From AP-15 sp963762575 (lineage in GTDB: Bacteria; Pseudomonadota; Alphaproteobacteria; ATCC43930; CGMCC-115725), in contig CAVXLL010000013.1 of the NCBI GenBank assembly GCA_963762575.1, forward strand, positions 310,001-374,000: 64,000 bases of DNA, in the 5' to 3' direction. Shown piece after piece: positions 43,057 to 52,397 of this stretch (positions are counted from its first letter, which is position 1; each line of letters opens with the position of its first letter). A program made the translations under genes and the position numbers. The notes under the pieces are model-generated. The model did not search any database, was not told the DNA's origin, and saw nothing but the letters and a program-made list of their open reading frames with translations.

Positions 43057-43455
43057 TCAGTTGAAATCGAGGGCGTGAATCTCGACCAGATATCCGCCCG
43101 GAAACTGTACGATCGCGCTGTCGCCATGACTGACGGAGTGTGGGCCTACCAGCCCAAACATCGACAAGATTCCGACCGGAGTCAGAACCATTTGCCCGAT
43201 CGTGCTGCTGGGCGTTGGCGTGACCGTGGCGACCACCCGATTTGAGGTTGTTCCGCCAAACGTCGCGATGAAGCTCGAGACGAAACGATCCAAATCCTCG
43301 GGCGCGACATAAACATGTGTCGAAGCGTATTGCGGCGCGACCGCAACGTTGGGCTCCGCCGCTTCCGCGACGACTGGCGCCAGCAACGGCGCCGCACCAG
43401 TTTCAGCCAGGCAGAGCATACTGGCCATCATCACGGAGGCTTTGATCATACGCAT
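43057..43455 (-). CDS. Secreted short VOC/glyoxalase-like protein
   Basis: A 132-residue protein with a signal peptide (MRMIKASVMMASMLCLAETGAAPLLAP). The mature N-terminal half, YASTHVYVAPEDLDRFVSSFIATFGG and ATVTPTPSSTIGQMVLTPVGILSMFG, resembles the first half of a periplasmic glyoxalase-like family I know mostly at 160-200 residues. It then goes directly to a C-terminal GDSAIVQFPGGYLVEIHALDF, which looks like the family's last strands. The middle strands seem to be missing in frame. Whether it is functional is open. Confidence 0.55.
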   Translation of the reverse strand: MRMIKASVMMASMLCLAETGAAPLLAPVVAEAAEPNVAVAPQYASTHVYVAPEDLDRFVSSFIATFGGTTSNRVVATVTPTPSSTIGQMVLTPVGILSMFGLVGPHSVSHGDSAIVQFPGGYLVEIHALDFN

Positions 43456-43503
43456 GGAAATCCCCGATCGAGCCTGCTTTCCATCGGCCTCCGTCAGATC
43501 TAG

Positions 43504-44445
43504 CTAGACCAGACGCACCTGCCCCGGAACACCAATGGGGCATTCCAGCGCCGCGCGGTCCCAGCCGCCCGTCTCCGCTGCGGCCGCATAGGTGGTGGAC
43601 AGAAACTCGAGCAGCAAAGCCTCAGGCTCTGCGGCGCTGCGTACCGTGTCGTATGGTAGGATAAACTCGCCTAGCACTGCGTCGAAGCGGGCGCCGGACG
43701 TGACCGGCCGGTCGCGGAAACCCGCCGGTTCGGGATAAGCATAGGAGTAGAAAGCAGCGTGCGGAAACGCCTCATTGCCCGGCCAGAAACCAGCGCTGCT
43801 CACCTCGTGCGAATAGGCTTCGCGCGTGACCGCGTCGGGCAACCCGGGTACGCCGCCGGGATGGCGCGGGGCATTCCGCCCGGAGAAACGGGTCACTGCG
43901 AGGTCAAAGCTGCCCCAAAAGAAATGTACAGGACTCGCCTTACCCAAAAAGCCGGTGCGAAAGAGCTTAAACACACGATCGACCTGCACCAGCGCGCGCC
44001 AGAAGCTGTGGGCAGCGGCGAGGTCATAGGTCGCGTGGGTACGGTCCTGTGAAAAGCGGATCGGGTTGGGAACCTCGTTCGGCATCTCGTGGATTGCGAC
44101 CGCGACGCCGATGCCTTTCAGGAGATCGATTACGCGACGATGGAAGTCGGCAACCGCTTGCGGCTTCAGCGGAAGTTCCCGTGTCTCGCCCCGGCTCGTG
44201 CGCGCGATGAGGCGGTGGCTGATGAAGTCAAACTCGATCTCTAGGATCTCGCCGCCGGCTGGGATCGGCGAGGTGCCAAGCCCGCGTGCGGTAACGTAGA
44301 GCGGGACCTGCCAACCGTGGTTGAGCCAAGGCGTCAACGTCAGCCGGACCTTGCCCACGATCTGAGTCCAGAGCTGCAATGTTGCGGCTGTCTCGCGCCA
44401 GCTACCATAGGGCAGATCGGGCCAAACGGTGACGGCATCGTCCAT
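43504..44445 (-). CDS. DUF5996 family protein
   Basis: A 313-residue protein of the DUF5996 family. Typical segments are WPDLPYGSWRETAATLQLWTQIVGKVRL at the N-terminus, LNHGWQVPLYVTARGLGTSPIP, EFDFISHRLIARTSRG, GSFDLAVTRFSGRNAP and HEVSSAGFWPG. The ATG at 44445 (MDDAVTVWPDLPYG) has a GGAGGA ribosome binding site; the upstream open frame overlaps the pirin gene antiframe and is not family sequence. Function is unknown. It is 31 bp downstream of the pirin gene, probably in the same operon. Confidence 0.85.
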   Translation of the reverse strand: MDDAVTVWPDLPYGSWRETAATLQLWTQIVGKVRLTLTPWLNHGWQVPLYVTARGLGTSPIPAGGEILEIEFDFISHRLIARTSRGETRELPLKPQAVADFHRRVIDLLKGIGVAVAIHEMPNEVPNPIRFSQDRTHATYDLAAAHSFWRALVQVDRVFKLFRTGFLGKASPVHFFWGSFDLAVTRFSGRNAPRHPGGVPGLPDAVTREAYSHEVSSAGFWPGNEAFPHAAFYSYAYPEPAGFRDRPVTSGARFDAVLGEFILPYDTVRSAAEPEALLLEFLSTTYAAAAETGGWDRAALECPIGVPGQVRLV

Positions 44446-44476
44446 GGGGTCCTCCTGTCGAGGCGGGTGGGATGGT

Positions 44477-45175
44477 TCATCCCAGGTCGAACAGCAAGAA
44501 TTCGGCGTCGGTATCGGCTTCGATGGCAATCGTCGGCTCCGCGTCGACTGCCGCTCCATCGCCTTCGCGCATCTCGGCGCCATTGACCGCCACGATGCCG
44601 CGGGCCAGTTGCAGCCATAGACCGCGGCCGCGCTCAATTTCGTGCACGACGCGGTCACCGGCTTCGAGATTGGCGACGAAAAGGCGCGCGTCCTGATGCA
44701 CCGTGACTGTGCCGTCGCGACCAGCGGGAGCGGCGACGAGCCGCAGCTGCCCGCGCCGTTCCTCAATGGGAAACGCCTTCTGCTCGTAGCTCGGCGGTAA
44801 TCCGACTTGGTCCGGGATGACCCAGATCTGCAGAAAATGCACCGGCTCCGCCTTCGACGGATTGAACTCGCTGTGCAGGATGCCGGTACCGGCGCTCATG
44901 CGTTGTACGTCGCCAGGCCGGATCACTGTGCCGTTGCCGAGGCTGTCCTTGTGCTCGAGCGCTCCGTCGAGAACATAGGAGATGATTTCCATGTCATTGT
45001 GGCCGTGGCGGGGAAACCCGGCGCCCGGAATGACGCGGTCCTCGTTGATGACCCGCAAGCTCCGGAAGCCCATATGGGCCGGGTCCTGATAATGCGCGAA
45101 AGAGAAGGTGTGGCGGCTGTCCAACCATCCAGTCCGGCTTTGGCCGCGCGTCATGCGATCTCGCAAGGTAATCAT
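44477..45175 (-). CDS. Pirin family protein (YhhW/quercetinase-like)
   Basis: A 232-residue bicupin. The iron-binding cupin motifs are GFPRHGHNDMEIISYVLDGALEHKDSLGN (two His and a later His/Glu) and GTGILHSEFNP. The N-terminal RTGWLDSRHTFSFAHYQDPAHMGFRSLRVINED is the pirin signature. Some family members are quercetinases, others transcription or redox cofactors; I cannot tell which. It heads a two-gene unit with the DUF5996 gene. Confidence 0.92.
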   Translation of the reverse strand: MITLRDRMTRGQSRTGWLDSRHTFSFAHYQDPAHMGFRSLRVINEDRVIPGAGFPRHGHNDMEIISYVLDGALEHKDSLGNGTVIRPGDVQRMSAGTGILHSEFNPSKAEPVHFLQIWVIPDQVGLPPSYEQKAFPIEERRGQLRLVAAPAGRDGTVTVHQDARLFVANLEAGDRVVHEIERGRGLWLQLARGIVAVNGAEMREGDGAAVDAEPTIAIEADTDAEFLLFDLG

Positions 45176-45252
45176 AGATTCCTCCTGACTAGCTGCCGTT
45201 GGCCGACGTAGAGCGGATCAGTCTCATTTCGGATATGCATTCCGGCATTCAC

Positions 45253-46662
45253 CTAGCTAGTTGTTCCGGCCACGTAGGGCTTGACCATTTTCGCTGGATC
45301 GACAACGCGATCGAACTCCTCCTCCGTCACGAAGCCCAACTTCAGCGCGGCGACCTTTAGCGTCAGGTCATTGTCCATCGCGTAGTGCGCAATTTTTGAG
45401 GCTTTGTCATAGCCAATGACCGGCGAGAGCGCGGTCACCAGCATCAGCGAGCGGTCGACATATTCCTTGATCTTCTTCAGATTGGGCTTGGTTCCCTCGA
45501 TCAGGAACTTGCGGAAGTTGGTGCAGCCGTCGCTGAGAAGCGTGATCGAGTGCGTAATGTTGAAGATCATCAGCGGTTTGTAGACGTTCATCTCCAGATA
45601 GCCGCCGGCGCCCCCAAAGCCGACCGCCACGTCGTTGGCCATCACCTGCACGGCGATCATAGTCAGCGCCTCGGCCTGAGTGGGGTTCACCTTGCCCGGC
45701 ATGATCGAGGAGCCGGGCTCGTTCTCCGGGATCTCCAATTCCGCAAAGCCGGCGCGCGGCCCGCAAGACATCAAGCGTATGTCATTGGCGATCTTGTAGA
45801 GCGACACCGCCAATGTGCGGAATGTTCCGGACAGCTGCACCAGTGCGTCATGCGCTCCCTGCACGGTGAACTTGTTCGGTGCGCTGACGAACGGCAACCC
45901 GGTGAGCTTTGCGATCTCCGCCGCCGCCGCTTCGGCGAAACCGAGGGCGGCGTTAATGCCGGTGCCCACCGCGGTGCCGCCGAGCGCCAGCCGATAAACG
46001 CCCTTCAGCGCATCCTCTATCCGCTCGATATTGTCGCTGAGCATTCCGGCGTAGCCGGACCATTCCTGCCCCAAGGTGATCGGCGTCGCATCCTGCATGT
46101 GGGTGCGGCCGATCTTCACGATGTCCTTCCATTCGTCGGCCTTCGCCGCGATGGCCTCACGCAGGCCAGTGACGGCCGGCAGCAGCCGCCCCTCCACGTT
46201 AACCGCGGCGGCAACGTACATCGCCGAAGGGAACGTGTCGTTCGACGATTGCGACATATTCACATGGTCGTTCGGGTGCACTGGCGTCTTGCTGCCCAGT
46301 GGAGTGCCGGCCAGCTGGCAACAGCGGTTGGACACAACCTCATTCACATTCATGTTGAACTGCGTGCCGCTGCCGGTCATCCACACATGCAGCGGAAACA
46401 TGTCGTGATTCTGCCCGGCCAGGATCTCGTCGCAGGCCTGCACGATCAGCCGGTGCACCAGGTCATCGAGCCGCCCATCTGTATGGTTGGCGTTGGCCGC
46501 CGCCTTCTTCAGTATTGCGTAGGCGGTGATCATCTCCCGCGGGATCAGGTCCTGACCGATGCTGAAATGCTCCAGCGAGCGTTGGGTATGCGCCCCCCAG
46601 AGCTTGTCGGCGGGCACCTCCACCACGCCCAGGCTGTCGGTTTCTCTACGAACTTCGGTCAC
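45253..46662 (-). CDS. fumC: Fumarate hydratase class II
   Basis: FumC interconverts fumarate and malate in the TCA cycle without an Fe-S cluster, so it resists superoxide. The 469-residue protein has RRETDSLGVVEVPADKLWGAHTQRSLEHF, TGSGTQFNMNVNEVVSN, HPNDHVNMSQSSND and the fumarase/aspartase signature GSSIMPGKVNPTQ. It sits directly upstream of mqo on the minus strand (transcribed after it, 49 bp apart), placing fumarate-to-malate next to malate oxidation. Confidence 0.97.
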   Translation of the reverse strand: MTEVRRETDSLGVVEVPADKLWGAHTQRSLEHFSIGQDLIPREMITAYAILKKAAANANHTDGRLDDLVHRLIVQACDEILAGQNHDMFPLHVWMTGSGTQFNMNVNEVVSNRCCQLAGTPLGSKTPVHPNDHVNMSQSSNDTFPSAMYVAAAVNVEGRLLPAVTGLREAIAAKADEWKDIVKIGRTHMQDATPITLGQEWSGYAGMLSDNIERIEDALKGVYRLALGGTAVGTGINAALGFAEAAAAEIAKLTGLPFVSAPNKFTVQGAHDALVQLSGTFRTLAVSLYKIANDIRLMSCGPRAGFAELEIPENEPGSSIMPGKVNPTQAEALTMIAVQVMANDVAVGFGGAGGYLEMNVYKPLMIFNITHSITLLSDGCTNFRKFLIEGTKPNLKKIKEYVDRSLMLVTALSPVIGYDKASKIAHYAMDNDLTLKVAALKLGFVTEEEFDRVVDPAKMVKPYVAGTTS

Positions 46663-46711
46663 GGCTCGGCCCTCCTAAGTAGACAGATCGGAACTGTCGG
46701 CGGGTTCCGAC

Positions 46712-48211
46712 TCAGATATTTTCAACCTTCAAAATGGCCGCGGTAGCTGCGCGGGTCTTGCGGCACGCATCGGCATCGCGAGCGAGATCGATCCCATATG
46801 TCGGAATGATCTCCCTCAGCTTGGGGAGCCAGCCGCTCTCGGTGAGTTCGCTCGCGAAACATTTTTTGAGCACGCCAACAGCGATGAAGGCTGCGGTCGA
46901 TGCGCCTGGCGAGGCGCCGAGCAGGGCGACAAGGGATTTGTCCTCGGCTGCGACCAGTTCGGTGCCGAATTCCAATGCGCCGGTCCTCTGTTGATCGGGC
47001 TTGATGATCTGGACGCGCTGCCCCGCGACCGCTTCGCGCCAGTCTTTTCGGGCGGCCTTGGGAAAGAATTGACGAAGACTCGCAAACTGGTGTGCCGAGC
47101 TCTGCAAGACCTGACCAATCAGATATTCAGTCAGCGCGACGTTGTCTCGCGCCACCGCCAGCAGCGGCGCGATGTTGCCCGGCCTGATCGACTCGAAAAG
47201 GTCGGTCCACGAGCCGTGCTTCAGGAATTTGCTGGAGAACCCGGCATAAGGTCCGAACAGCAACGACTTTTTTCCCTCGATAATGCGGGTGTCGAGGTGC
47301 GGCACCGACATCGGCGGCGATCCCTGCGCCGCCTTGCCGTAGACTTTGGCGTGATGGCGGTTGCTCACCGCGCTGTCGTCGCACCGTAGCCAGATTCCAC
47401 TGACCGGGAACCCGCCATACCCATGGCCTTCGGGGATGCACGATTTCTGGAGTAGCTCGATCGCATCCCCACCTGCGCCGATGAAGACGAATTTGGACGA
47501 CACTGCGTGGCGCTCGAAGGTATCGACGTCCTCGATACCCACCCGCCAAGCGCCGTTCTCCTCACGGTCCAGTTCGACCACACGGTGCTTGTAACGCACT
47601 GAAACGCCGGGCTGGGCGGAAAGATGTTTTACCAGCAAGTGAGTCAGCGCGCCGTAGTCGACATCCGTGCCGGTGATGATGCGAGTCGCCGCGAACGGCT
47701 CCTCTTCCCCGCGGCCATCCATGATGAGCGGAGCCCAGTCAGCAATCTTGGCTCGATCCTCGCTGTACTCCATTCCGTAGTAGCAGTGGTTCGCGGACAT
47801 TGCCTCGAAGCGCTTGCGCAAGAAGGCGACATTGTCCTTCCCCCAGACGAAGCTCATGTGCGGGCAAGGGTGGACGAAAGCGCGCGGGTCCGGGATCGCG
47901 CCTTGGCGGATCAGGTAAGACCATACCTGGCGCGACAAGTCGAACTCGGTATTGACCTTGAGCGCCTCGGAGATGTCGACGCTCCCGTCGGCTCGCTGCG
48001 GCGTGTAGTTCAGCTCGCAATTAGCCGCGTGGCCGGTACCCGCATTATTCCAGGCCTGCGAACTCTCCAGCCCGCAATCCTCCAACGTCTCGAATATAGT
48101 GATACTGAGCGAGGGTTCGAGCTCCTTGAGCACGGTGCCGAGGGTGGCACTCATAATGCCCGCGCCGATCAGAACGACATCGGGTGCGCCGGGGTTTTGG
48201 GTCTGGATCAT
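46712..48211 (-). CDS. mqo: Malate:quinone oxidoreductase
   Basis: Mqo is a peripheral membrane FAD enzyme that oxidises malate to oxaloacetate and passes electrons to quinone. The 499-residue protein has the FAD-binding GAGIMSATLGTVLKELEPS, LESSQAWNNAGTGHAANCELNYTP, FIGAGGDAIELLQKSCIPEGHGYGGFPVSG and LLGASPGASTAAFIAVGVL, all diagnostic. The start at 48211 begins MIQTQNPGAPDVVLIGAG. It is preceded by a cupin gene 16 bp upstream and followed by fumC. Confidence 0.97.
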   Translation of the reverse strand: MIQTQNPGAPDVVLIGAGIMSATLGTVLKELEPSLSITIFETLEDCGLESSQAWNNAGTGHAANCELNYTPQRADGSVDISEALKVNTEFDLSRQVWSYLIRQGAIPDPRAFVHPCPHMSFVWGKDNVAFLRKRFEAMSANHCYYGMEYSEDRAKIADWAPLIMDGRGEEEPFAATRIITGTDVDYGALTHLLVKHLSAQPGVSVRYKHRVVELDREENGAWRVGIEDVDTFERHAVSSKFVFIGAGGDAIELLQKSCIPEGHGYGGFPVSGIWLRCDDSAVSNRHHAKVYGKAAQGSPPMSVPHLDTRIIEGKKSLLFGPYAGFSSKFLKHGSWTDLFESIRPGNIAPLLAVARDNVALTEYLIGQVLQSSAHQFASLRQFFPKAARKDWREAVAGQRVQIIKPDQQRTGALEFGTELVAAEDKSLVALLGASPGASTAAFIAVGVLKKCFASELTESGWLPKLREIIPTYGIDLARDADACRKTRAATAAILKVENI

Positions 48212-48227
48212 AAAGGGTCTCCCTTGG

Positions 48228-48632
48228 TCAGCTTGGCGATAAACCGGGTGAGTTGGCGACGAACGGCACCTCTACGCCTGGGCCAAGGATCACGTAGGCC
48301 CGGCGCCAGGGATTGTCGTCGACGAGCTTCCAGCTGTGCCCGGTTCCTGCAGTGTCCTCAGCAAGGAGGATATCGCCGGGGTGCAGCATGAAGTGCTCGC
48401 CCGTGCGCGTCTGGAAGTCGAGCGTCCCGCTTAATGTGATGACGAACTGGCGGACCGGCGCGTCGTGCCATTCGAAAGCGCCGCCGGCTCTCGTTTCGCG
48501 GAACGAGATGCTGACGACGTCGACGGTGCCGCTGAGGACATCGCCGCGTTCGCCCTTGGGAAGGTCAATTACCCCTTCCTCGAAATGCGAGTTGTCGTCG
48601 TCTCCGGTCCAAAGCCGAATACAGCGTATCAT
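48228..48632 (-). CDS. Cupin domain protein
   Basis: A 134-residue small protein with one cupin barrel: SISFRETRAGGAFEWHDAPVRQFVITLSGTLDFQTRTGEHFMLHPGDILLAEDTAGTGHSW contains the two histidines and the PGD turn of the fold. It starts 16 bp before mqo and is probably in the same transcript. The reaction or ligand is not known. No signal peptide. Confidence 0.8.
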   Translation of the reverse strand: MIRCIRLWTGDDDNSHFEEGVIDLPKGERGDVLSGTVDVVSISFRETRAGGAFEWHDAPVRQFVITLSGTLDFQTRTGEHFMLHPGDILLAEDTAGTGHSWKLVDDNPWRRAYVILGPGVEVPFVANSPGLSPS

Positions 48633-48807
48633 TGAGACCCTCCTTGTTCTGGTTCAGCAAAGGCTATCATGAGGGGGGCCCGGGGAGCCGAACCCATATC
48701 AGTCTACTGAGGTTACGCTAGAGCCGCTGTCCTATCATTAACCGAGCGCGAGATTTAGCCCGACGATGAAATCGGTCGCCTCTCTATCTCGGCTCCGACA
48801 GCGAGCC

Positions 48808-49933
48808 TCATCGTTCCGGGCTCACGGGCTCCGCTACAGTCACTTCGATCGGGAGAAGATGGGTTATCACGTAAGTGCCGTAGTTATAGTCATGCTTGTC
48901 AGGCTGGACGGTTCCGTTGGCATCTTTGGCACGAGAGAGCAGGGTATAGGGCCCCGGCTCCTTTGGCGTCAGCCAATCAAATTTCCAACGTCGCCACGCA
49001 TGCCGTCGCACAGGATCGAGAAAATGCGCTTCGGCCCAGGTCTGGCCGCCATCGGTGCTCACCGCGATCTCCGTCACGTCAGTCTCGCCGGCCCATGCAG
49101 CGCCGAAGACGGTGTACATCCGATCGGGCAAGAGGGTTTCGTAAACACGTGGCCGGGCGATTTCGGACTTTAGCTTCATTTCTCCCAACGCGCGCCGCAC
49201 AGGCCTGCCATCGAAATAATCCCAATAACCGTAGTCCGATGTGTGCCAATAGCCTTGAAACCGCTCGCGCACAGCCTGGATGCGCGTCAGCCACTTGACA
49301 GAAGCCATGCCATAATGACCGGGGACAATCGCACGCACCGGATGTCCATGGTCGCGCGTAAGATCACGCCCGTTCATCTGGTAAGCAATCAAGACTTCCG
49401 GCTGAACTGCTTTCTCCCGGGGCACGCTGCGGGCATAGGTGATCGGATCCGGAGGTATGGGTTCTTCCGCCGGCGTCCCGCGATCGGCTCCTTCGAGCAA
49501 GACTTCGCATGCATCGTCTTCCAATCCGGCCCGCTCCAGCAAATCTCGCAGTGGCACACCGGTCCATTTTGCGTTGCCGACTGCGCCTAGCTCCCATTGC
49601 GCTCCTCGAACCTGTGGGACGAGAAAGACCCGGTTATTACCCGCGCACTCTAAAGTGGCAATCCGCGTCTCGGACGGCATCTCCCGCAATTCCTGGTAGC
49701 TCAGCTCCAGCGGGTTGCTCACCGCGCCATCGATCCTGAGCCGATAACCGGCGATGTCAATTCTTGGCGTTGGAAAATGGCTGCGTATGTAGAACAGGTC
49801 CGTCGGGGTGAGGTATGAGTTCGAGCTGTTCGAATGGCATCTCCAGGTTGATCGGCTGCTTCTGCCGAATGATGAGGCCGCCCGGAGAGGACTGACGGGT
49901 CTTGTCGAATTCCTGCTGTTTTGAACCTTCCAT
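48808..49933 (-). CDS. Sulfite oxidase-type molybdopterin enzyme, frameshifted in this sequence
   Basis: A cytosolic Moco enzyme of the sulfite oxidase/SoxC type. The N-terminus reads from the ATG at 49933 (MEGSKQQEFDKTRQSS, LIIRQKQPINLEMPFEQL). The rest reads in a second frame: TPTDLFYIRSHFPTPRIDIAGY, then the Moco cysteine in RIATLECAGNNRV, HGHPVRAIVPGHYGMASVKW and the dimerisation domain (EIAVSTDGGQTWAEA). Removing one A from GAACTC on the coding strand (GAGTTC at 49817-49822 on the plus strand) joins them as EQLDSYLTPTDLFY. No signal peptide and no heme domain. It lies just downstream of cydB. Substrate unknown. Confidence 0.88.
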
Positions 49934-49977
49934 CACGGTCTCCTTCCAAGGACGGTGGTCGTGGTTCCTCGCCTGTT

Positions 49978-50964
49978 TCAGTAGTGTTCGGCTGTAGGCC
50001 GGACCTTACCTCTGAACACCGTGTAGCTGATGACGGTGTAGAGCAGCATCAGCGGGAAGACGAAGAGACCCTCCCCCCAGAACATGAAGGCGAGACTGGA
50101 ATGCGGTGCGGCGGCGTCCTCGATCGTGATCGAGAACGGGATCATGTAAGGCCAGAACGAGATCGCCAATGTGCCGAACGCGGCCGCGAAGATGATCGCT
50201 ACCATGTGGAACGGCACCTCGTCCCGGCGGCGCCGAACACTAGCCGCCGCCACCAGCGCCGCGACGGCACTGATAGCCGGGAAGACGAACAAATACGGCC
50301 GTTCGAGCCATCGGTGCACGACCCGGAGGTTCTCGGCCAGGGCATAGGCGAAGACGACGACGAGAAAGACGAGCACTGAAACCGCGAGATATGGAATCAG
50401 TCGATACGCTGCCTCGCGCACATCGCCTTCACATTTCCTGACGAGCCAGCAGGCGCCGAGCAGCGCGTAACCAAGACACAGGCCGACGCCGCACAACATC
50501 GCAAAGGGACTGAACCAGCCGAAATCGCCTGCGGTGTATTGACCGTTGGCGATCGGAAGCTGCTCCACGAGGGCGCCTACGATCATGCCTTGGATGAAAG
50601 CAGCGACAAGGGAACCTCCCGTAAAGCCGGCGTCCCAGATCCAGCGCAGCCGCTCCGTCTTGTTACGGTATTCGAACGCGACGCCGCGCAGGATCAACCC
50701 CGCCAGCGCCAGCACCACCGGCAGATAAAACGCCGACAGCAACGTCGAATAGACGACCGGAAAGGCCCCCCAAAGAACCACTCCGGCCACGACAAGCCAC
50801 GTCTCATTGCCATCCCACATCGGCGCAATCGCGCTCAACATCTCGCGCCGCCTCGTCTCGTCGTGCGTCAAACCGAAGAGCATGCCGACCCCGAGATCGA
50901 ACCCGTCGAGCAGCACGTAAAGGAGGATGCTGACGGCCAGTATGGCCACCCAGAACATGACCAC
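49978..50964 (-). CDS. cydB: Cytochrome bd-type (CIO-like) quinol oxidase subunit II
   Basis: A 328-residue membrane protein with about eight to nine helices. The CydB pattern is clear from the N-terminal VLLDGFDLGVGMLFGLTHDE and IAPMWDGNETWLVVAGVVLWGAFPVVYSTLLSAFY. With CydA it forms the quinol oxidase, which reduces oxygen to water with high affinity and tolerates cyanide, H2O2 and NO. It starts 3 bp after cydA. Confidence 0.96.
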   Translation of the reverse strand: MVMFWVAILAVSILLYVLLDGFDLGVGMLFGLTHDETRRREMLSAIAPMWDGNETWLVVAGVVLWGAFPVVYSTLLSAFYLPVVLALAGLILRGVAFEYRNKTERLRWIWDAGFTGGSLVAAFIQGMIVGALVEQLPIANGQYTAGDFGWFSPFAMLCGVGLCLGYALLGACWLVRKCEGDVREAAYRLIPYLAVSVLVFLVVVFAYALAENLRVVHRWLERPYLFVFPAISAVAALVAAASVRRRRDEVPFHMVAIIFAAAFGTLAISFWPYMIPFSITIEDAAAPHSSLAFMFWGEGLFVFPLMLLYTVISYTVFRGKVRPTAEHY

Positions 50965-50966
50965 GG

Positions 50967-52385
50967 CTATTCTCCTGCGCTGACGTGATGAGCGTCCGGC
51001 GTGAGATGGTGCTCGTCGACAACAGACATCGGGCGGTTGGGAACTGCGGCGGCGGGCGGCAGAACCAGGCCCCCTTCCGGTCCAGCGCGCAGCAGCCGAT
51101 AGATGTAATAGGTTCCGAACGCGAAGATGAAGCTGTACACGACGCAGTATACAGCCAGCGAGATTTCCACTGTACGAGCGGTCAGAAACGGGGTCATTGC
51201 GTCGGCGGTCCGCAAAACACCGTAGACCACCCAGGGCTGGCGCCCGACCTCGGCCGTGACCCAGCCGCTCAATATCGCGATGAAGGGAAGCGGAAAGCTG
51301 AGGAACGTCGCCCAGAGCAGCATTCGGTTCTGCTCGATGCGCTCTTTGTGGATCAGATACGAGCCGATCCAGGCAATCAGCAGCATGACAGCCCAGCAGC
51401 CGACCATGATGCGGAAACTGAAGAATGGGATCGCCACCGGTGGCCAGTTTTCTGGCGGGATGCTCTCGAGCCCCACCTCTCCCGCCGACAGGCTGTCCGA
51501 GTCGATCAGGCTCCCTAACGGCGGCGGCAGCGTGATCGCGAACAGGTTTCGGTGGTTCTCCTCATCCGGCCAGGCGAGCAGCACCTCGGAAGCCGGCTTC
51601 TCGTCGTGCCACCGGGCCTCGATCGCCGCCATTTTCGACGGCTGGTGGTGAACGACATATTCACCGTTGAGGTGTCCGAAGACGAGCTGGGCCGGAAGCA
51701 GCACGGCGGCGAGATACGAACCCATCCGGAGCATGACGCGCGCCTCGGCGGAAAAGACTCCGCGCAGCAAATACCACGCCCCGGTGGCAGCAACACAAAC
51801 GGCGCCGGTAAGATAGGCCGCAAGCAGCATGTGCGGAAACCGCACCCACAGCACCGGGCTCAAGGTGATTTTGAACCAGTCGTTCGGAGCAAACTGGCCG
51901 TTCTCCATCGCATAGCCGACCGGAACTTGCATCCAGCTGTTGTTGGCCATGATCCAGAACGCGGAGAGCGTGGTTCCCAACGCCACCATGGCCGTCGAAA
52001 ACAAATAGAACCATGGCGGGACACGGGGCCGCCCAAACAGCAGGATCCCGAAGAAGCTCGCCTCGAGGAAAAACGCGGTGAAGGTCTCGTAGGAGAGAAG
52101 CGGGCCCTGAATGGGTCCGGACATTCGCGACAGCGTGCTCCAGTTCGTGCCGAACTGGAATGCCATGACGATCCCGGAGACGACGCCGAGTCCAAAGGCG
52201 ACGCCGAATATCTTCAGCCAGAACTCGAAGATTAGACGGTACACCGGACGTCCGGTCCACAGACGAAGCGCTTCGAGCACGGTCAGCCACGCCGCCAGCC
52301 CGATCGTGAGGGACGGGAAGATGATGTGGAACGCAACGGTCGATCCGAACTGGATCCGGGACAGCAGGAGCGCCGTGAGGTCCAT
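50967..52385 (-). CDS. cydA: Cytochrome bd-type (CIO-like) quinol oxidase subunit I
   Basis: A 472-residue membrane protein with about nine helices. Heme ligands are visible in VAFHIIFPSLTIG (His19) and WVRFPHMLLAAYLTG, and the heme b595/d region has the GRQPWVVYG motif. The Q-loop between helices 6 and 7 (residues about 235-320) is short, which is the cyanide-insensitive-oxidase (CIO) subclass. It lies 12 bp downstream of poxB, so the likely transcript is poxB-cydA-cydB, joining a quinone-reducing dehydrogenase to a quinol oxidase. Confidence 0.96.
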   Translation of the reverse strand: MDLTALLLSRIQFGSTVAFHIIFPSLTIGLAAWLTVLEALRLWTGRPVYRLIFEFWLKIFGVAFGLGVVSGIVMAFQFGTNWSTLSRMSGPIQGPLLSYETFTAFFLEASFFGILLFGRPRVPPWFYLFSTAMVALGTTLSAFWIMANNSWMQVPVGYAMENGQFAPNDWFKITLSPVLWVRFPHMLLAAYLTGAVCVAATGAWYLLRGVFSAEARVMLRMGSYLAAVLLPAQLVFGHLNGEYVVHHQPSKMAAIEARWHDEKPASEVLLAWPDEENHRNLFAITLPPPLGSLIDSDSLSAGEVGLESIPPENWPPVAIPFFSFRIMVGCWAVMLLIAWIGSYLIHKERIEQNRMLLWATFLSFPLPFIAILSGWVTAEVGRQPWVVYGVLRTADAMTPFLTARTVEISLAVYCVVYSFIFAFGTYYIYRLLRAGPEGGLVLPPAAAVPNRPMSVVDEHHLTPDAHHVSAGE

Positions 52386-52397
52386 TCGAATTGTCCG

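Noticed and set aside
45550..46746. 398-codon open frame antisense to fumC
   Set aside because: Shadow frame rich in His/Arg; fumC is intact.
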